Assembly: GCA_015493745.1 (NCBI GenBank)
Contig: WGCN01000040.1
Coordinates: forward strand, 1-53,212
Length of the DNA stretch: 53,212 nucleotides
Direction of reading: 5' to 3'
Source: Calditrichales bacterium
GTDB lineage: Bacteria > Calditrichota > Calditrichia > Calditrichales > J004
In this document: piece after piece, positions 34,828 through 43,524 of the stretch
Layout: each line of letters starts with the position of its first letter
How positions within the stretch are numbered: the stretch's first letter is position 1
The notes under the pieces: generated by a model
What the model saw: only the letters and a program-made list of their open reading frames with translations
What the model was told of the DNA's origin: nothing
Database searches by the model: none
Position numbers and translations under genes: made by a program

Positions 34828-34853
34828 TGCAATAATTTCCCCAGGCGTTTGTC
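34828..34853 (+). promoter_or_regulatory. candidate ECF-type promoter of the second LTXXQ gene
   Basis: TGCAA at 34828-34832, 18 nt, then GTC at 34851-34853, about 43 bp before the ATG. The spacing and core bases equal those before the ECF sigma gene (6652-6648 / 6629-6627). This suggests that the gene can be expressed apart from tamBA and under the sigma factor encoded at 6 kb. Motif observation only. Confidence 0.42.
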
Positions 34854-34896
34854 ATACCTACAGAAAGCTTAAAGCCCATAACAAAAGGAGAATTTT

Positions 34897-35388
34897 ATGA
34901 AGCGATCCATATTAATCACGGTGGCGCTGAGCCTGATGTTCAGCACATCCTTTCTGTCCGCTCAGCCCATGCCGGGTCAAAGAGGTATGCACCACCCGCA
35001 AATGATGAGGGGACACGGCCCTGACGGGAATATGATGTTTAAAAACATCCCCAACCTGACGGATGAGCAAAAGGAACAGATCAAGGCCTTGCGTCTGGAT
35101 ATGATGAAAAAGGCGCTGCCCATCAAGAACAGCATAGGGGAAAAGCGGGCCCGCCTGCGCAGCCTGCAAACGGCGTCCCCGGTCAATATGAAAGCGGTCA
35201 ACACCCTGATCGACGAAATCGCCTCGCTGAAGGCAAAAATAGCCAAACTGCGGGCTGAAAAGCGGCAGCAGGTACGGCGGCTTTTAAGCGATGAACAAAG
35301 GATTGTATTTGACAGCCGTCCGCCGCACAGAGGTGGCAAAAAGTCCTGCGGCCCCAAAGGCATGGCCGGGCCGCGGCCGGGTATGTAA
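34897..35388 (+). CDS. Spy/CpxP-like LTXXQ periplasmic protein, Met/His-rich
   Basis: A 163-aa secreted protein with a signal peptide (to about residue 22) and a Met/His-rich N-terminus (GMHHPQMMRGHGPDGNMM). Two LTXXQ motifs are present: LTDEQKEQI at about 54 and LSDEQRIVF at about 130, with basic helices between them. The tail is Gly/Lys/Arg-rich with one Cys. Spy-family proteins are ATP-independent periplasmic chaperones or stress sensors; Met/His clusters suggest binding of copper or other metals. AAGGAG lies 6 nt before the ATG. A perfect terminator follows. It is a distant paralogue of the protein at 5176. Confidence 0.88.
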   Translation: MKRSILITVALSLMFSTSFLSAQPMPGQRGMHHPQMMRGHGPDGNMMFKNIPNLTDEQKEQIKALRLDMMKKALPIKNSIGEKRARLRSLQTASPVNMKAVNTLIDEIASLKAKIAKLRAEKRQQVRRLLSDEQRIVFDSRPPHRGGKKSCGPKGMAGPRPGM

Positions 35389-35397
35389 TATCCTTCT

Positions 35398-35434
35398 AAC
35401 AGAAAAAGCCCGCCCATGGCGGGCTTTTTCTGTT
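35398..35434. terminator. bidirectional intrinsic terminator
   Basis: A perfect 16-bp stem with a 5-nt loop (CCATG). The left arm contains AAAAAGCCCGC and the right arm GCGGGCTTTTT, so a T-tract follows the G+C-rich part in both directions. It ends the Tam/LTXXQ operon at 9 bp after the stop and can also stop transcription arriving from rfbA on the minus strand. Confidence 0.93.
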
Positions 35435-35582
35435 ACAAACCTTTTTAAAACCTAAGCCCGGATTATCGAAGAGGCGTGTTTTTCAACATGACCCGGCAAG
35501 ATTGCCCTGCCCAAAGGGGAGATCAAACGGCGGTACACAGCAAAACAATTTTTACCGGAAGTCTTTATTTGAAAAAAGCGCC

Positions 35583-36449
35583 CTATGGCGTCAACAGGCT
35601 TTGCAGATATTGCCCGTACCCGCTTTTTAACATGGGTTCGATCAGTTTTTCCAAACCGGCCGCGTCGATAAAACCCATGCGCCAGGCGATCTCCTCCACG
35701 CAACCGATCTTCAGCCCCTGCCGGTCTTCGATGGTTTTGATAAACAGCGTGGCATCCACCAGCGAGGCATGGGTTCCCGTATCCAGCCAGGCATAGCCCC
35801 GCCCCAGCAGTTGCACATGCAAGCGGTTGCGTTCCAGATAGACCCGGTTGACATCGGTAATTTCCAGTTCGCCTCGCGGCGAGGGTTTTATGTTGCGGGC
35901 GATATCGATCACATCATTGTCATAGAAATAGAGACCGGTAACGGCATAATTTGATTTCGGCTTTTCCGGTTTTTCCTCAATGCTGACCGCTTTGCCTTTT
36001 TCATTAAAAGCCACCACACCATATCGCTCGGGGTCCTTAACATAATAGCCGAAAACGGTGGCTCCCGTCTTCTGCTCGACGGCGCTTTTCAATTTTTCCG
36101 ACAGACCGTGACCAAAGAAAATATTATCCCCCAGCACCAGGGCCACGCTGTCCCTGCCCACAAAGGCATCACCGATAATAAAGGCCTGGGCCAGTCCTTC
36201 CGGTTTGGGCTGCACGGCATAGGTCAACTCAACTCCCCACTGTCTTCCGTCTCCAAGCAGTCTTTGAAACTGCTCCCGGTCCTGGGGCGTGGTGATGATC
36301 AGAATTTCACGGATACCGGCCAGCATCAATGTGGATAAGGGATAATAGATCATCGGCTTATCATATACCGGTAAAAGTTGTTTGCTGACGGACATGGTGG
36401 CCGGATGCAGACGGGTGCCGCTGCCGCCGGCAAGAATAATACCTTTCAT
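35583..36449 (-). CDS. rfbA: glucose-1-phosphate thymidylyltransferase RmlA/RfbA
   Basis: Makes dTDP-glucose from dTTP and glucose-1-phosphate, the first step of dTDP-L-rhamnose and related deoxysugars. The 288-aa length is standard. The N-terminal nucleotide-binding motif [20 protein letters not shown] lies at residues 8-27, and family blocks [21 protein letters not shown] and [12 protein letters not shown] are present. It overlaps rfbB by 4 bp. rmlC and rmlD are not in the window, so the final sugar is not fixed by this locus. Confidence 0.96.
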   Translation of the reverse strand: MKGIILAGGSGTRLHPATMSVSKQLLPVYDKPMIYYPLSTLMLAGIREILIITTPQDREQFQRLLGDGRQWGVELTYAVQPKPEGLAQAFIIGDAFVGRDSVALVLGDNIFFGHGLSEKLKSAVEQKTGATVFGYYVKDPERYGVVAFNEKGKAVSIEEKPEKPKSNYAVTGLYFYDNDVIDIARNIKPSPRGELEITDVNRVYLERNRLHVQLLGRGYAWLDTGTHASLVDATLFIKTIEDRQGLKIGCVEEIAWRMGFIDAAGLEKLIEPMLKSGYGQYLQSLLTP

Positions 36450-37510
36450 CGTTTTTCCCCCAAACCTATGCGCTCCAGGTTATAAACGCCGTGAAGCACC
36501 TCGTTACACCAGTCCAGGTTATTGAGATACCACAATACCGTTTTTTCCATGCCGCTGTCAAAATCGTGTTTAGGCTCCCAGTCCAGCTCCCTTTTAATTT
36601 TAGAGGCATCTATGGCGTAACGCATATCATGTCCCGGCCGGTCGGCGACAAAAGTGATCAACTCCCCGTAGGGACGCCCGTCCTCGCGGGGTTTGTGTCT
36701 GTCCAGCAGACTGCAAATCTTATGCACGACATCGATATTGGTCTGCTCATTATTTCCACCGATGAGGTAGGTCTCTCCCGTTGTGCCTTGCTCCAGCACA
36801 CGGATCAAGGCCCGTACATGATCTTCCACATAGAGCCAGTCGCGGATATTTTCCCCCTGACCGTATACCGGTATGGGCTTTCCCTGCAGGGCGTTCAGGA
36901 TGATAACGGGAATCAGTTTTTCGGGATACTGATAGGGACCGTAATTATTGGAACAATTGGTGATCAGTACCGGCAGGCCGTAGGTATGCTGCCAGGCGCG
37001 CACCAGGTGATCGCTGGAAGCCTTGCTGGCCGAATAGGGCGAACGGGGATCATAGGGCGTATCTTCATGGAACATGCCCTCCCGCCCCAGGGAGCCGAAG
37101 ACCTCATCGGTGGAGATATGCAAAAAACGGAAACGCTCTTTTGAGTCCGCGCTCAGCTTTTCCCAATAACTCCTGGCGGTATCGAGCATGGTATAGGTGC
37201 CGATGATATTGGTGTTCAGAAAATCGGCCGGACCGTCTATGGAACGATCCACATGGGACTCCGCCGCCAGATGCATCACACGGTCGGGGCCAAAGGCCTC
37301 AAACAGGCGGGCCATCATTTCATGGTCACGGATATCGGCCCGCTCAAAATGGTACAAAGGCGAATTTTCAATCTTTCTCAAGGATGCGCGATTACCGGCA
37401 TAGGTCAGCAAATCCACATTCAGCACTTCGGCCACTTCATTTTCTATCAAGTAATGTATCAGGTTGGAGCCGATAAAACCGGCTCCGCCCGTAATCAGAA
37501 TTTTTTGCAC
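36446..37510 (-). CDS. rfbB: dTDP-glucose 4,6-dehydratase RmlB/RfbB
   Basis: Converts dTDP-glucose to dTDP-4-keto-6-deoxyglucose using bound NAD+. A 354-aa extended SDR enzyme with the Rossmann motif GGAGFIGS near residue 8, the substrate block [15 protein letters not shown], the catalytic [10 protein letters not shown] segment and YSASK. Also [12 protein letters not shown] and [10 protein letters not shown] are conserved. The start codon is GTG at 37510 with GGGAG 9 nt upstream. It overlaps rfbA and lies 12 bp after the M1 peptidase gene. The pair supplies deoxysugar for surface polysaccharide. Confidence 0.96.
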   Translation of the reverse strand: MQKILITGGAGFIGSNLIHYLIENEVAEVLNVDLLTYAGNRASLRKIENSPLYHFERADIRDHEMMARLFEAFGPDRVMHLAAESHVDRSIDGPADFLNTNIIGTYTMLDTARSYWEKLSADSKERFRFLHISTDEVFGSLGREGMFHEDTPYDPRSPYSASKASSDHLVRAWQHTYGLPVLITNCSNNYGPYQYPEKLIPVIILNALQGKPIPVYGQGENIRDWLYVEDHVRALIRVLEQGTTGETYLIGGNNEQTNIDVVHKICSLLDRHKPREDGRPYGELITFVADRPGHDMRYAIDASKIKRELDWEPKHDFDSGMEKTVLWYLNNLDWCNEVLHGVYNLERIGLGEKR

Positions 37511-37522
37511 CAGTCCATCTCC

Positions 37523-39415
37523 CTAAAAGTTTTCCTGTATATTATTGTTTTTGTCGGCATCGAGGATGGTCTCGCCGCCTAAAAGCACTTTGACCGGCTT
37601 GTTGATTTCATCCACATGGATGGTCACCGCATCTTGCCCCCGGCGCCAGACGGCGGCTGTTTTTTCCACAATCTTTTCCCGTCCGTCCTCACCGGTAACG
37701 GCGATACGTACCGGCAGCGGCAGGCCGCCTACATTTTTAACCACGATATCCAGACCGGCGGCGGTTTGGTTTATTGGGCCCAAAGCCAGGTCGGCATAGG
37801 CAAATTCAAAAAACCACGGTTTCCAGTACCAGTTCAGATTTTCTCCGCTTACACGGTTGAAGGTATTGAAAAAATCATAGGGCAAGGGATGTTTCCCCTG
37901 CCAGTTTTCCACATAGTCATGCAGAGCCTTTAAAAAGACCTTATCCCCCAGCATTTCACGCAGATATTCATAAGCCATCCCGGGACGGTTATAGGAAGCA
38001 TTGCGGTAGGCGCGGCCGGTTAACTCATAGGAGGGGATCATCATCGGCAAGTCGAAGATGCTTCCTCCGATTTTATTGTACCCCTTCACCCGGCGCACGA
38101 TGACATTTTCCTCCGGCGCCAGGGCCAGTTGCGCCTGAAAGGGCAACATCACCGCCATGCCCTCATCCATAAAGGCAAAACGGCGCTCATTTATACCCAT
38201 CATAAAGGGAAAATAGGTGTGGGTGATTTCATGGGAGGTCAGACTGACACGCCGGGCATGTTTTTTTACCGACCCGTCATTGACGATCATGGGAAACTCC
38301 ATACCGCCGCCGTTCTTGCTTATAAAAACGGTCATGGCACGATAGGGATAAGGTATGGCCGGGAATTCCCCGGAAAGGAAGGCAATACTTTCGGCGGCGA
38401 TCTCACACACATCGAAGGAGTTTTCGTCATCCTTGGGGTAAGCGGCCTGTATAAGGGCCCGGCGGCCGGGTTCCACCTCTACCGAGCGGATGTCCCAGGC
38501 ATAATGATCGCTAAAGGCAAAGGCAAAGTCCGGCACATGACCGGCCCTGAAATGCCAGGCCGCGCGCCCCTCGTTAATCATCACGCTGTCTTCGTCCAAA
38601 ATTTTTTGCGATAACAAAGAGCGCGTTTCATCCGACCGGAAGGCCTGCTTCCACAGCTCATATTGCTCGGAAGGCAGGATTTCCCCGGGATTCTGTAAAA
38701 TTCCGGTTGCCCAGACACTGTACCCTGCCGGTAAGCTGATGCGGACGTCATAGTCGTGAAAGTCGTTATAGAACTCCTGTAAGCCGGTATAGTTGAGGAC
38801 ATCCCAGCCGAACACATCATCGTAAACCGCCATCTGCGGATACCAATAGGCCACAAAGGCGCTGCTTTTATCATACATGCCGGAGCGTATGCGTGATTTT
38901 TCGGCAATATAATATTTCCAGTCAATCTCCAACCGCCGTTTTTCTCCCGGCAACAGCGGACTTTCCAGCTTTATAAACAGATTGGTGCCCCGTCTTTGGG
39001 CCGCGCCCGCCGGATCATCGGTATCAATCCGTACATCACCGACCTTTAAGCGCAGGATTTCCATACCCTCGGTTACCGCCAGCGGGTCCATGGCCGAATT
39101 GCGGGCATTGCCCTGACGGTAAATATCCTGATAGAGACGCATAACCAGCAGTTTAAGGGTATCCGGGCTGTCATTGCTGTATTCTATTTCCGCCCGGCCT
39201 TTTAGCAAACGGGTTGCCGGATAAACCGTTACATCGATCTTATAGGAGGCCCGGTTGATCCAGTAACCGGAGCCGGGCCGGCCATCCGGGCGGCGTGTTT
39301 CCCCCTTTGAATAGACCTTCTGGTAATTTGTGGCCATATATAAATCATCCTGTCCGGCCAGGGCCGCGCCACAGAATACGAATATCAGCACCAACGCACG
39401 TAACTCGAGCTTCAT
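37523..39415 (-). CDS. M1-family zinc aminopeptidase, secreted
   Basis: A 630-aa gluzincin aminopeptidase with a signal peptide (to about residue 20). The zinc motif is HEITH at residues 395-399, with the third ligand Glu at 418 (FAFMDEGM), giving exact HExxH-N18-E spacing. The exopeptidase motif GAMEN is replaced by GGMEF, as in several bacterial M1-like peptidases. An N-terminal beta domain covers about 50-250. It lies just upstream of rfbB and about 70 bp after ybeY. The likely role is periplasmic or extracellular peptide trimming. Confidence 0.92.
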   Translation of the reverse strand: MKLELRALVLIFVFCGAALAGQDDLYMATNYQKVYSKGETRRPDGRPGSGYWINRASYKIDVTVYPATRLLKGRAEIEYSNDSPDTLKLLVMRLYQDIYRQGNARNSAMDPLAVTEGMEILRLKVGDVRIDTDDPAGAAQRRGTNLFIKLESPLLPGEKRRLEIDWKYYIAEKSRIRSGMYDKSSAFVAYWYPQMAVYDDVFGWDVLNYTGLQEFYNDFHDYDVRISLPAGYSVWATGILQNPGEILPSEQYELWKQAFRSDETRSLLSQKILDEDSVMINEGRAAWHFRAGHVPDFAFAFSDHYAWDIRSVEVEPGRRALIQAAYPKDDENSFDVCEIAAESIAFLSGEFPAIPYPYRAMTVFISKNGGGMEFPMIVNDGSVKKHARRVSLTSHEITHTYFPFMMGINERRFAFMDEGMAVMLPFQAQLALAPEENVIVRRVKGYNKIGGSIFDLPMMIPSYELTGRAYRNASYNRPGMAYEYLREMLGDKVFLKALHDYVENWQGKHPLPYDFFNTFNRVSGENLNWYWKPWFFEFAYADLALGPINQTAAGLDIVVKNVGGLPLPVRIAVTGEDGREKIVEKTAAVWRRGQDAVTIHVDEINKPVKVLLGGETILDADKNNNIQENF

Positions 39416-39488
39416 GATCCGTTCCTTAATATGATATTAACCATGCTTCCGTAAACGAAGTTTTTTAACCGGGCCAAAAGACCGCCGC

Positions 39489-39905
39489 TTACCAGGAGGG
39501 CGTCTGCCCGTAAAGACGGTTTTCCAGCTCTTTCATTTCCCGCCGGTCGGCTTCTTCCCGGTCGTCATAGCCGGCCAGGTGTAACAGACCGTGAATGATA
39601 AGCCGGCGAATCTCATTCGGCGTGCTAACCCCGAATTCCTTTGCCTGGCGGGCTGCCTGATCCACACAAACATAAATTTCCCCTTCAACGGCATCCTCGC
39701 CCAAATCGAAGGTAATGACATCGGTGGTGTCGGGATCATTAAAATAAGTATTGTGCAGATCGCTGATCAGGGTGTCATCCGTGCAAATGACCGTACAGGA
39801 TGCCATTTTCAGAGACAGGTCACGGCTCACCTTCCGGACAAGCTCGGTGACGGTTTCCTCTTCCAGGTTGATATCCGGGTGGGTATTATGCAGGGCGATT
39901 TCCAT
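39489..39905 (-). CDS. ybeY: endoribonuclease YbeY (rRNA maturation factor)
   Basis: A 138-aa YbeY involved in 16S rRNA 3'-end maturation and ribosome quality control. The motif reads HGLLHLAGYDD, so the first two His ligands are kept and the third (normally HGxLHLxGYDH) is Asp. FNDPDTTDVITFDLG, typical of the family, is present. The start overlaps the end of the PgpH-type gene by 20 bp, so translation is probably coupled. Asp at the third site seems to be a lineage variant rather than a loss of function, because the rest of the protein is well conserved. Confidence 0.93.
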   Translation of the reverse strand: MEIALHNTHPDINLEEETVTELVRKVSRDLSLKMASCTVICTDDTLISDLHNTYFNDPDTTDVITFDLGEDAVEGEIYVCVDQAARQAKEFGVSTPNEIRRLIIHGLLHLAGYDDREEADRREMKELENRLYGQTPSW

Positions 39906-42189
39906 TGGCCGCCTTTGAACCGTTACCGTTTTTATCCCTGTTTTTCTCCTTGCCGCCGCTTTTTACCGCTTTTCCTCCCGCGCCGGGGTATTCAATCCTG
40001 TGCTGGAAAACCCCGTAAAGTATGGGCATGAAAGCATCGATGCTCTGTTTGACCTCCTTAAAGGTGATATCACACTCATCAAACTGCCCATCACGGTATT
40101 TGGCATCCACCAGACCTTCCACAAAGGCGCGGATACGCGAAGGGGTCGGGTTTTGCAACGTGCGCGTCGCCGCTTCCACGGTATCGGCCATCATCACGAT
40201 GGCCGTGGCCTTGCTTTGCGGCTTGGGGCCCGGATAGCGAAAATCCGATTCATTGACATTATCCTTGTCACCGGCCAGGGCCACCGCTTTATTGTAAAAG
40301 AAATTCATCAGGGTGGTACCGTGATGTTCGGCGATAAAATCGCGGATACGTCCGGGGAGCTTGTACTGTTCGGCCAGTTCCAGGCCTGTTTTTACATGGG
40401 AAACCAGAATAAGAGCGCTCATATTGGGTTTCAGCTCACTGTGCCTGTTTTTGGCATCCATCTGGTTTTCCACAAAGTATTCCGGTTTTTCCATTTTACC
40501 GATATCATGGTAATATGCACCGACCCGGGCCAGCAGGGAATTTTCTCCTATCTCTTCCGCGGCCGCTTCCGCCAGGTTGCCCACCACCATGCTGTGATGA
40601 AACGTTCCCGGTGCTTTAATGGACAATTCTTTTAACAAAGGATGGTTCAAATCGGAAAGCTCCAGCAGACGAACATCGGTTGTTATATCAAAGCCCCGTT
40701 CAAAAACTTCCAGAATCATATAGGTGACCAGGGGCGCGAATACCGCGTTGGGCAAAAGGTTGTAGGTAAAAATCCGGGCCATGCTGTTCAGGCTGTCAAA
40801 ACGTAAAAAGGTTAAGGCGCCGATGATCCACAGATAGGATAAAGCGATATACAGCACCGCTTTGAAAATCTGATTGCGGTTCCGGATTTCATAAACGGCA
40901 AAGATGGAGATCATCCCGCTGACGATGGTCAGCATGGTAATATCATATCCTCCGCCCTGGATACCGCCCAAAAGCAGGGCGATGGCCACGGTGACCACAA
41001 AACCGATGCCCGAATCGATAAGAATTGCCGTGAGCATGGAGCCGATGGTCGTCGGTATGACATAAACCGGCCAGTTGAGCGGACCGGAAATAACGGCGGC
41101 GATGACAATATTGAGGATGATAATCAAGGTGACCAGAAGTAATTTTTTGTTATCGTAGAATATTTTTTTCCGGAAAGAAAAGAGATAAAGCCCCACTACG
41201 AACAGAATGGCGGCGGCCAGCATAAAGCGACCCAGCTTGGCGATGATCGGTTGCCAGTTGCCCTCTTTTTTGCTGCGTTCCACCCGGGCCACTTCCAGGC
41301 TATACAGTTTTTGATAGATGTCTTCATCGATCCGTTCGTTGGCGTCGACAATCCGCTCATTTTCATAAACCATATCCTTGGTCAGGCTTACGCTGTTGAT
41401 GGCTTTTTGCCGTTCGCTTTCCGTTTTTTTGGGATCAAAGTAGAAATTGGGTTTTAAGGTTTGAGCCAGTACCACCCGCCAGGCTTCCCTGGGGGGATCC
41501 TGGTACCTTTTTTCCAGGGCGGTCACAAAGTCGACAATGGCCGAATCCAGATTCACCAACTGATCCCGCCGCAGACGGTGTTCGATATCATCACGGATCA
41601 GAATTACCTCATCACGATCGATGTCCTTTTCCCGGAGATCCACCACCCCTTTTTTAAAACGTTTTTTCCACCAGTTTGTGGCGAACGTTTCCAGCCGTTT
41701 ACCCTGAAGAAAACGGCTAAACTGACTGTAATATTGTGTTGTGACCGAAATACCGAGGGAGTCCCGGAAGATACGGTTATGGCGGGTGAGTATTGTACCG
41801 GAAGAATCGGAAAACTGTTTTTCCAGATTATCCGACCGGACATAGGCCAATACCTGTTTCAGTTTTTCCAGACCTTTTTTTTCCGGCTCCGGCTTGTAGC
41901 TGAAATAAGCGGGAACCCGGGCCACGGCCTCATCCCGCTCTTTTTTCAATTCTTCTTTTGTTTTCAAAATAAAGAAATTGAAGGGAGCCACCACCTTTTT
42001 GGTAGCCACACTGCCTATTTTGACGTCCGTATACTGGATGCTGTTATCGGTGGATAACAACAAGGGGATGGCCACCACCATCAGCAGGAAATAAGCCCCT
42101 TTATTGATCAGCTCTCTAAGTGAGGCGGACCCATCGGGCTTTTTGTCAAAGGTTTGTAAAAGCTTTTTCCAAAGCGACGATATCTGCAT
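39886..42189 (-). CDS. PgpH/YqfF-type 7TM-HD cyclic-dinucleotide phosphodiesterase
   Basis: A 767-aa membrane protein with an N-terminal helix (about residues 33-48) and an extracytoplasmic 7TMR-HDED domain (about 50-310). A block of about seven membrane helices (about 315-500) precedes a cytoplasmic HD domain (about 515-700) with HHSMVVGNLAEAAAEEIG, then GAYYHDIGKMEKPEYFVENQ, and AEHHGTTLMNFFY. In Listeria and Bacillus this architecture degrades cyclic di-AMP. The tail is Lys/Asn-rich and disordered. It is adjacent to the acyl-CoA dehydrogenase gene with no gap and overlaps ybeY. The ybeY linkage matches Firmicutes. Confidence 0.92.
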   Translation of the reverse strand: MQISSLWKKLLQTFDKKPDGSASLRELINKGAYFLLMVVAIPLLLSTDNSIQYTDVKIGSVATKKVVAPFNFFILKTKEELKKERDEAVARVPAYFSYKPEPEKKGLEKLKQVLAYVRSDNLEKQFSDSSGTILTRHNRIFRDSLGISVTTQYYSQFSRFLQGKRLETFATNWWKKRFKKGVVDLREKDIDRDEVILIRDDIEHRLRRDQLVNLDSAIVDFVTALEKRYQDPPREAWRVVLAQTLKPNFYFDPKKTESERQKAINSVSLTKDMVYENERIVDANERIDEDIYQKLYSLEVARVERSKKEGNWQPIIAKLGRFMLAAAILFVVGLYLFSFRKKIFYDNKKLLLVTLIIILNIVIAAVISGPLNWPVYVIPTTIGSMLTAILIDSGIGFVVTVAIALLLGGIQGGGYDITMLTIVSGMISIFAVYEIRNRNQIFKAVLYIALSYLWIIGALTFLRFDSLNSMARIFTYNLLPNAVFAPLVTYMILEVFERGFDITTDVRLLELSDLNHPLLKELSIKAPGTFHHSMVVGNLAEAAAEEIGENSLLARVGAYYHDIGKMEKPEYFVENQMDAKNRHSELKPNMSALILVSHVKTGLELAEQYKLPGRIRDFIAEHHGTTLMNFFYNKAVALAGDKDNVNESDFRYPGPKPQSKATAIVMMADTVEAATRTLQNPTPSRIRAFVEGLVDAKYRDGQFDECDITFKEVKQSIDAFMPILYGVFQHRIEYPGAGGKAVKSGGKEKNRDKNGNGSKAANGNRPA

Positions 42190-43341
42190 TTATTTTAATT
42201 GTGCTTTCTTTAAGACTTCACGGAATATCACCATGCGTTGCACTTCCGAAGTGCCTTCGCCGATTTCCATCAGTTTGGCATCCCGCCAGTAACGCTCCAC
42301 TTCATACTCCTTAGTGTATCCGTATCCGCCATGTATCTGGATTGCGTTTTTGGTTACCTCCATGGCCATTTCCGATGTAAACAACTTGGCCATGGAAGCT
42401 TCCAATTTATAAGGTTTGCCGTCATTACGCAATTGCGCGGCGTGATAAACCAAATGCTCGGCGGCGCTGATTTTGGTTTGCATGTCGGCCAGCATGAACT
42501 GAATGGCCTGAAAGTGGTTGAGCGCCGCACCGAACTGTTCACGCTCACGGGCGTATTGCATGCTTTTTTCGAAGGCCGCTTTGGCAATACCCAGCGTTTG
42601 GGCGGCGATGCCCACCCTTCCCCCGTCCAGGGTTATTAAAAACTGTTTATATCCTTCGTTAAGTTTGCCCAGCAGATTTTCCGCCGGTACACGCACATCG
42701 GTAAAATGGAGCATGCTGGTGGGGGAAGCCCGCATACCCAGCTTTTTTTCCTTTTTCCCGATTTCAAAACCGGCCATGCCCTTTTCCAGAATAAAACTGG
42801 AAATCCCCCGGGTCCCCTTTCCGGAGTCGGTAACCGCCGTAACGATAAAGATATCGGCATAGGCGGCATTGGTGATGAATATCTTGGAGCCGTTCAGGAT
42901 ATAGTCGTTTCCGTCTTTTACGGCCGTTGTGCGCGTTCCGCCGGCATCACTGCCCGCGCCGGGTTCGGTCAGACCGAAGGAACCCAGCTTCTCACCCCGG
43001 GCCAGAGGTACCAGGTATTTTTGTTTTTGTTCCTCCGTGCCAAAAAAAGCCAGCGGCATCCCGGCCAGTGAAATATGGGCCGAATAGGACAAGGCGGTGG
43101 AAGCACAAACGCGGGCCAGTTCCTCCAGGGCAATGGCATAGGAAATCTGATCCATGCCGGCCCCGCCGTACTCTTCACTAAAGGGAAGCCCCAACAGGTG
43201 CAACTCTTTCATTTTTTCAAACGTTTCTACCGGAAAGCGCTCTTCTTCATCTATTTCAATGGCGATGGGCGCCATCTCTTTTTGAGCAAACTCGCGCACC
43301 ATCTGCCGCACCATCCTGTGTTCTTCATTAAATTCAATCAT
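42190..43341 (-). CDS. acyl-CoA dehydrogenase
   Basis: A 383-aa FAD-dependent acyl-CoA dehydrogenase for the first step of fatty-acid beta-oxidation or branched-chain degradation. The FAD/substrate motif [19 protein letters not shown] and GSKIFITNA are present. The catalytic base is Glu362 in [12 protein letters not shown], and the C-terminal [20 protein letters not shown] block is complete. The start at 43341 ([10 protein letters not shown]) has GGAGAG upstream and fits the family length. A frame to 43425 adds 28 unlike residues. It sits at the head of the PgpH-ybeY-M1-rml gene row. A short-chain or butyryl-type substrate is likely but unproven. Confidence 0.94.
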   Translation of the reverse strand: MIEFNEEHRMVRQMVREFAQKEMAPIAIEIDEEERFPVETFEKMKELHLLGLPFSEEYGGAGMDQISYAIALEELARVCASTALSYSAHISLAGMPLAFFGTEEQKQKYLVPLARGEKLGSFGLTEPGAGSDAGGTRTTAVKDGNDYILNGSKIFITNAAYADIFIVTAVTDSGKGTRGISSFILEKGMAGFEIGKKEKKLGMRASPTSMLHFTDVRVPAENLLGKLNEGYKQFLITLDGGRVGIAAQTLGIAKAAFEKSMQYAREREQFGAALNHFQAIQFMLADMQTKISAAEHLVYHAAQLRNDGKPYKLEASMAKLFTSEMAMEVTKNAIQIHGGYGYTKEYEVERYWRDAKLMEIGEGTSEVQRMVIFREVLKKAQLK

Positions 43342-43524
43342 ACTCTCTCCATGGGATTTATCGATCAGTTCAGGCTTATCGTCGAATTTACCAAATTTAT
43401 AAAAGCCAACGACAAATAAAAACATAAAGAGGTTGCTATTCTTTGGCCAAAAACACTGAAAAGAAGTTTTTTTCTTTACCGTACAGCCTTTTTACCGAAA
43501 ATCCTGATAAGCCTGTATCAGCGA

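Noticed and set aside
38581-38925. 114-codon minus-strand frame inside the M1 peptidase gene
   Set aside because: Same-strand alternate frame inside a well-conserved enzyme. No family features.
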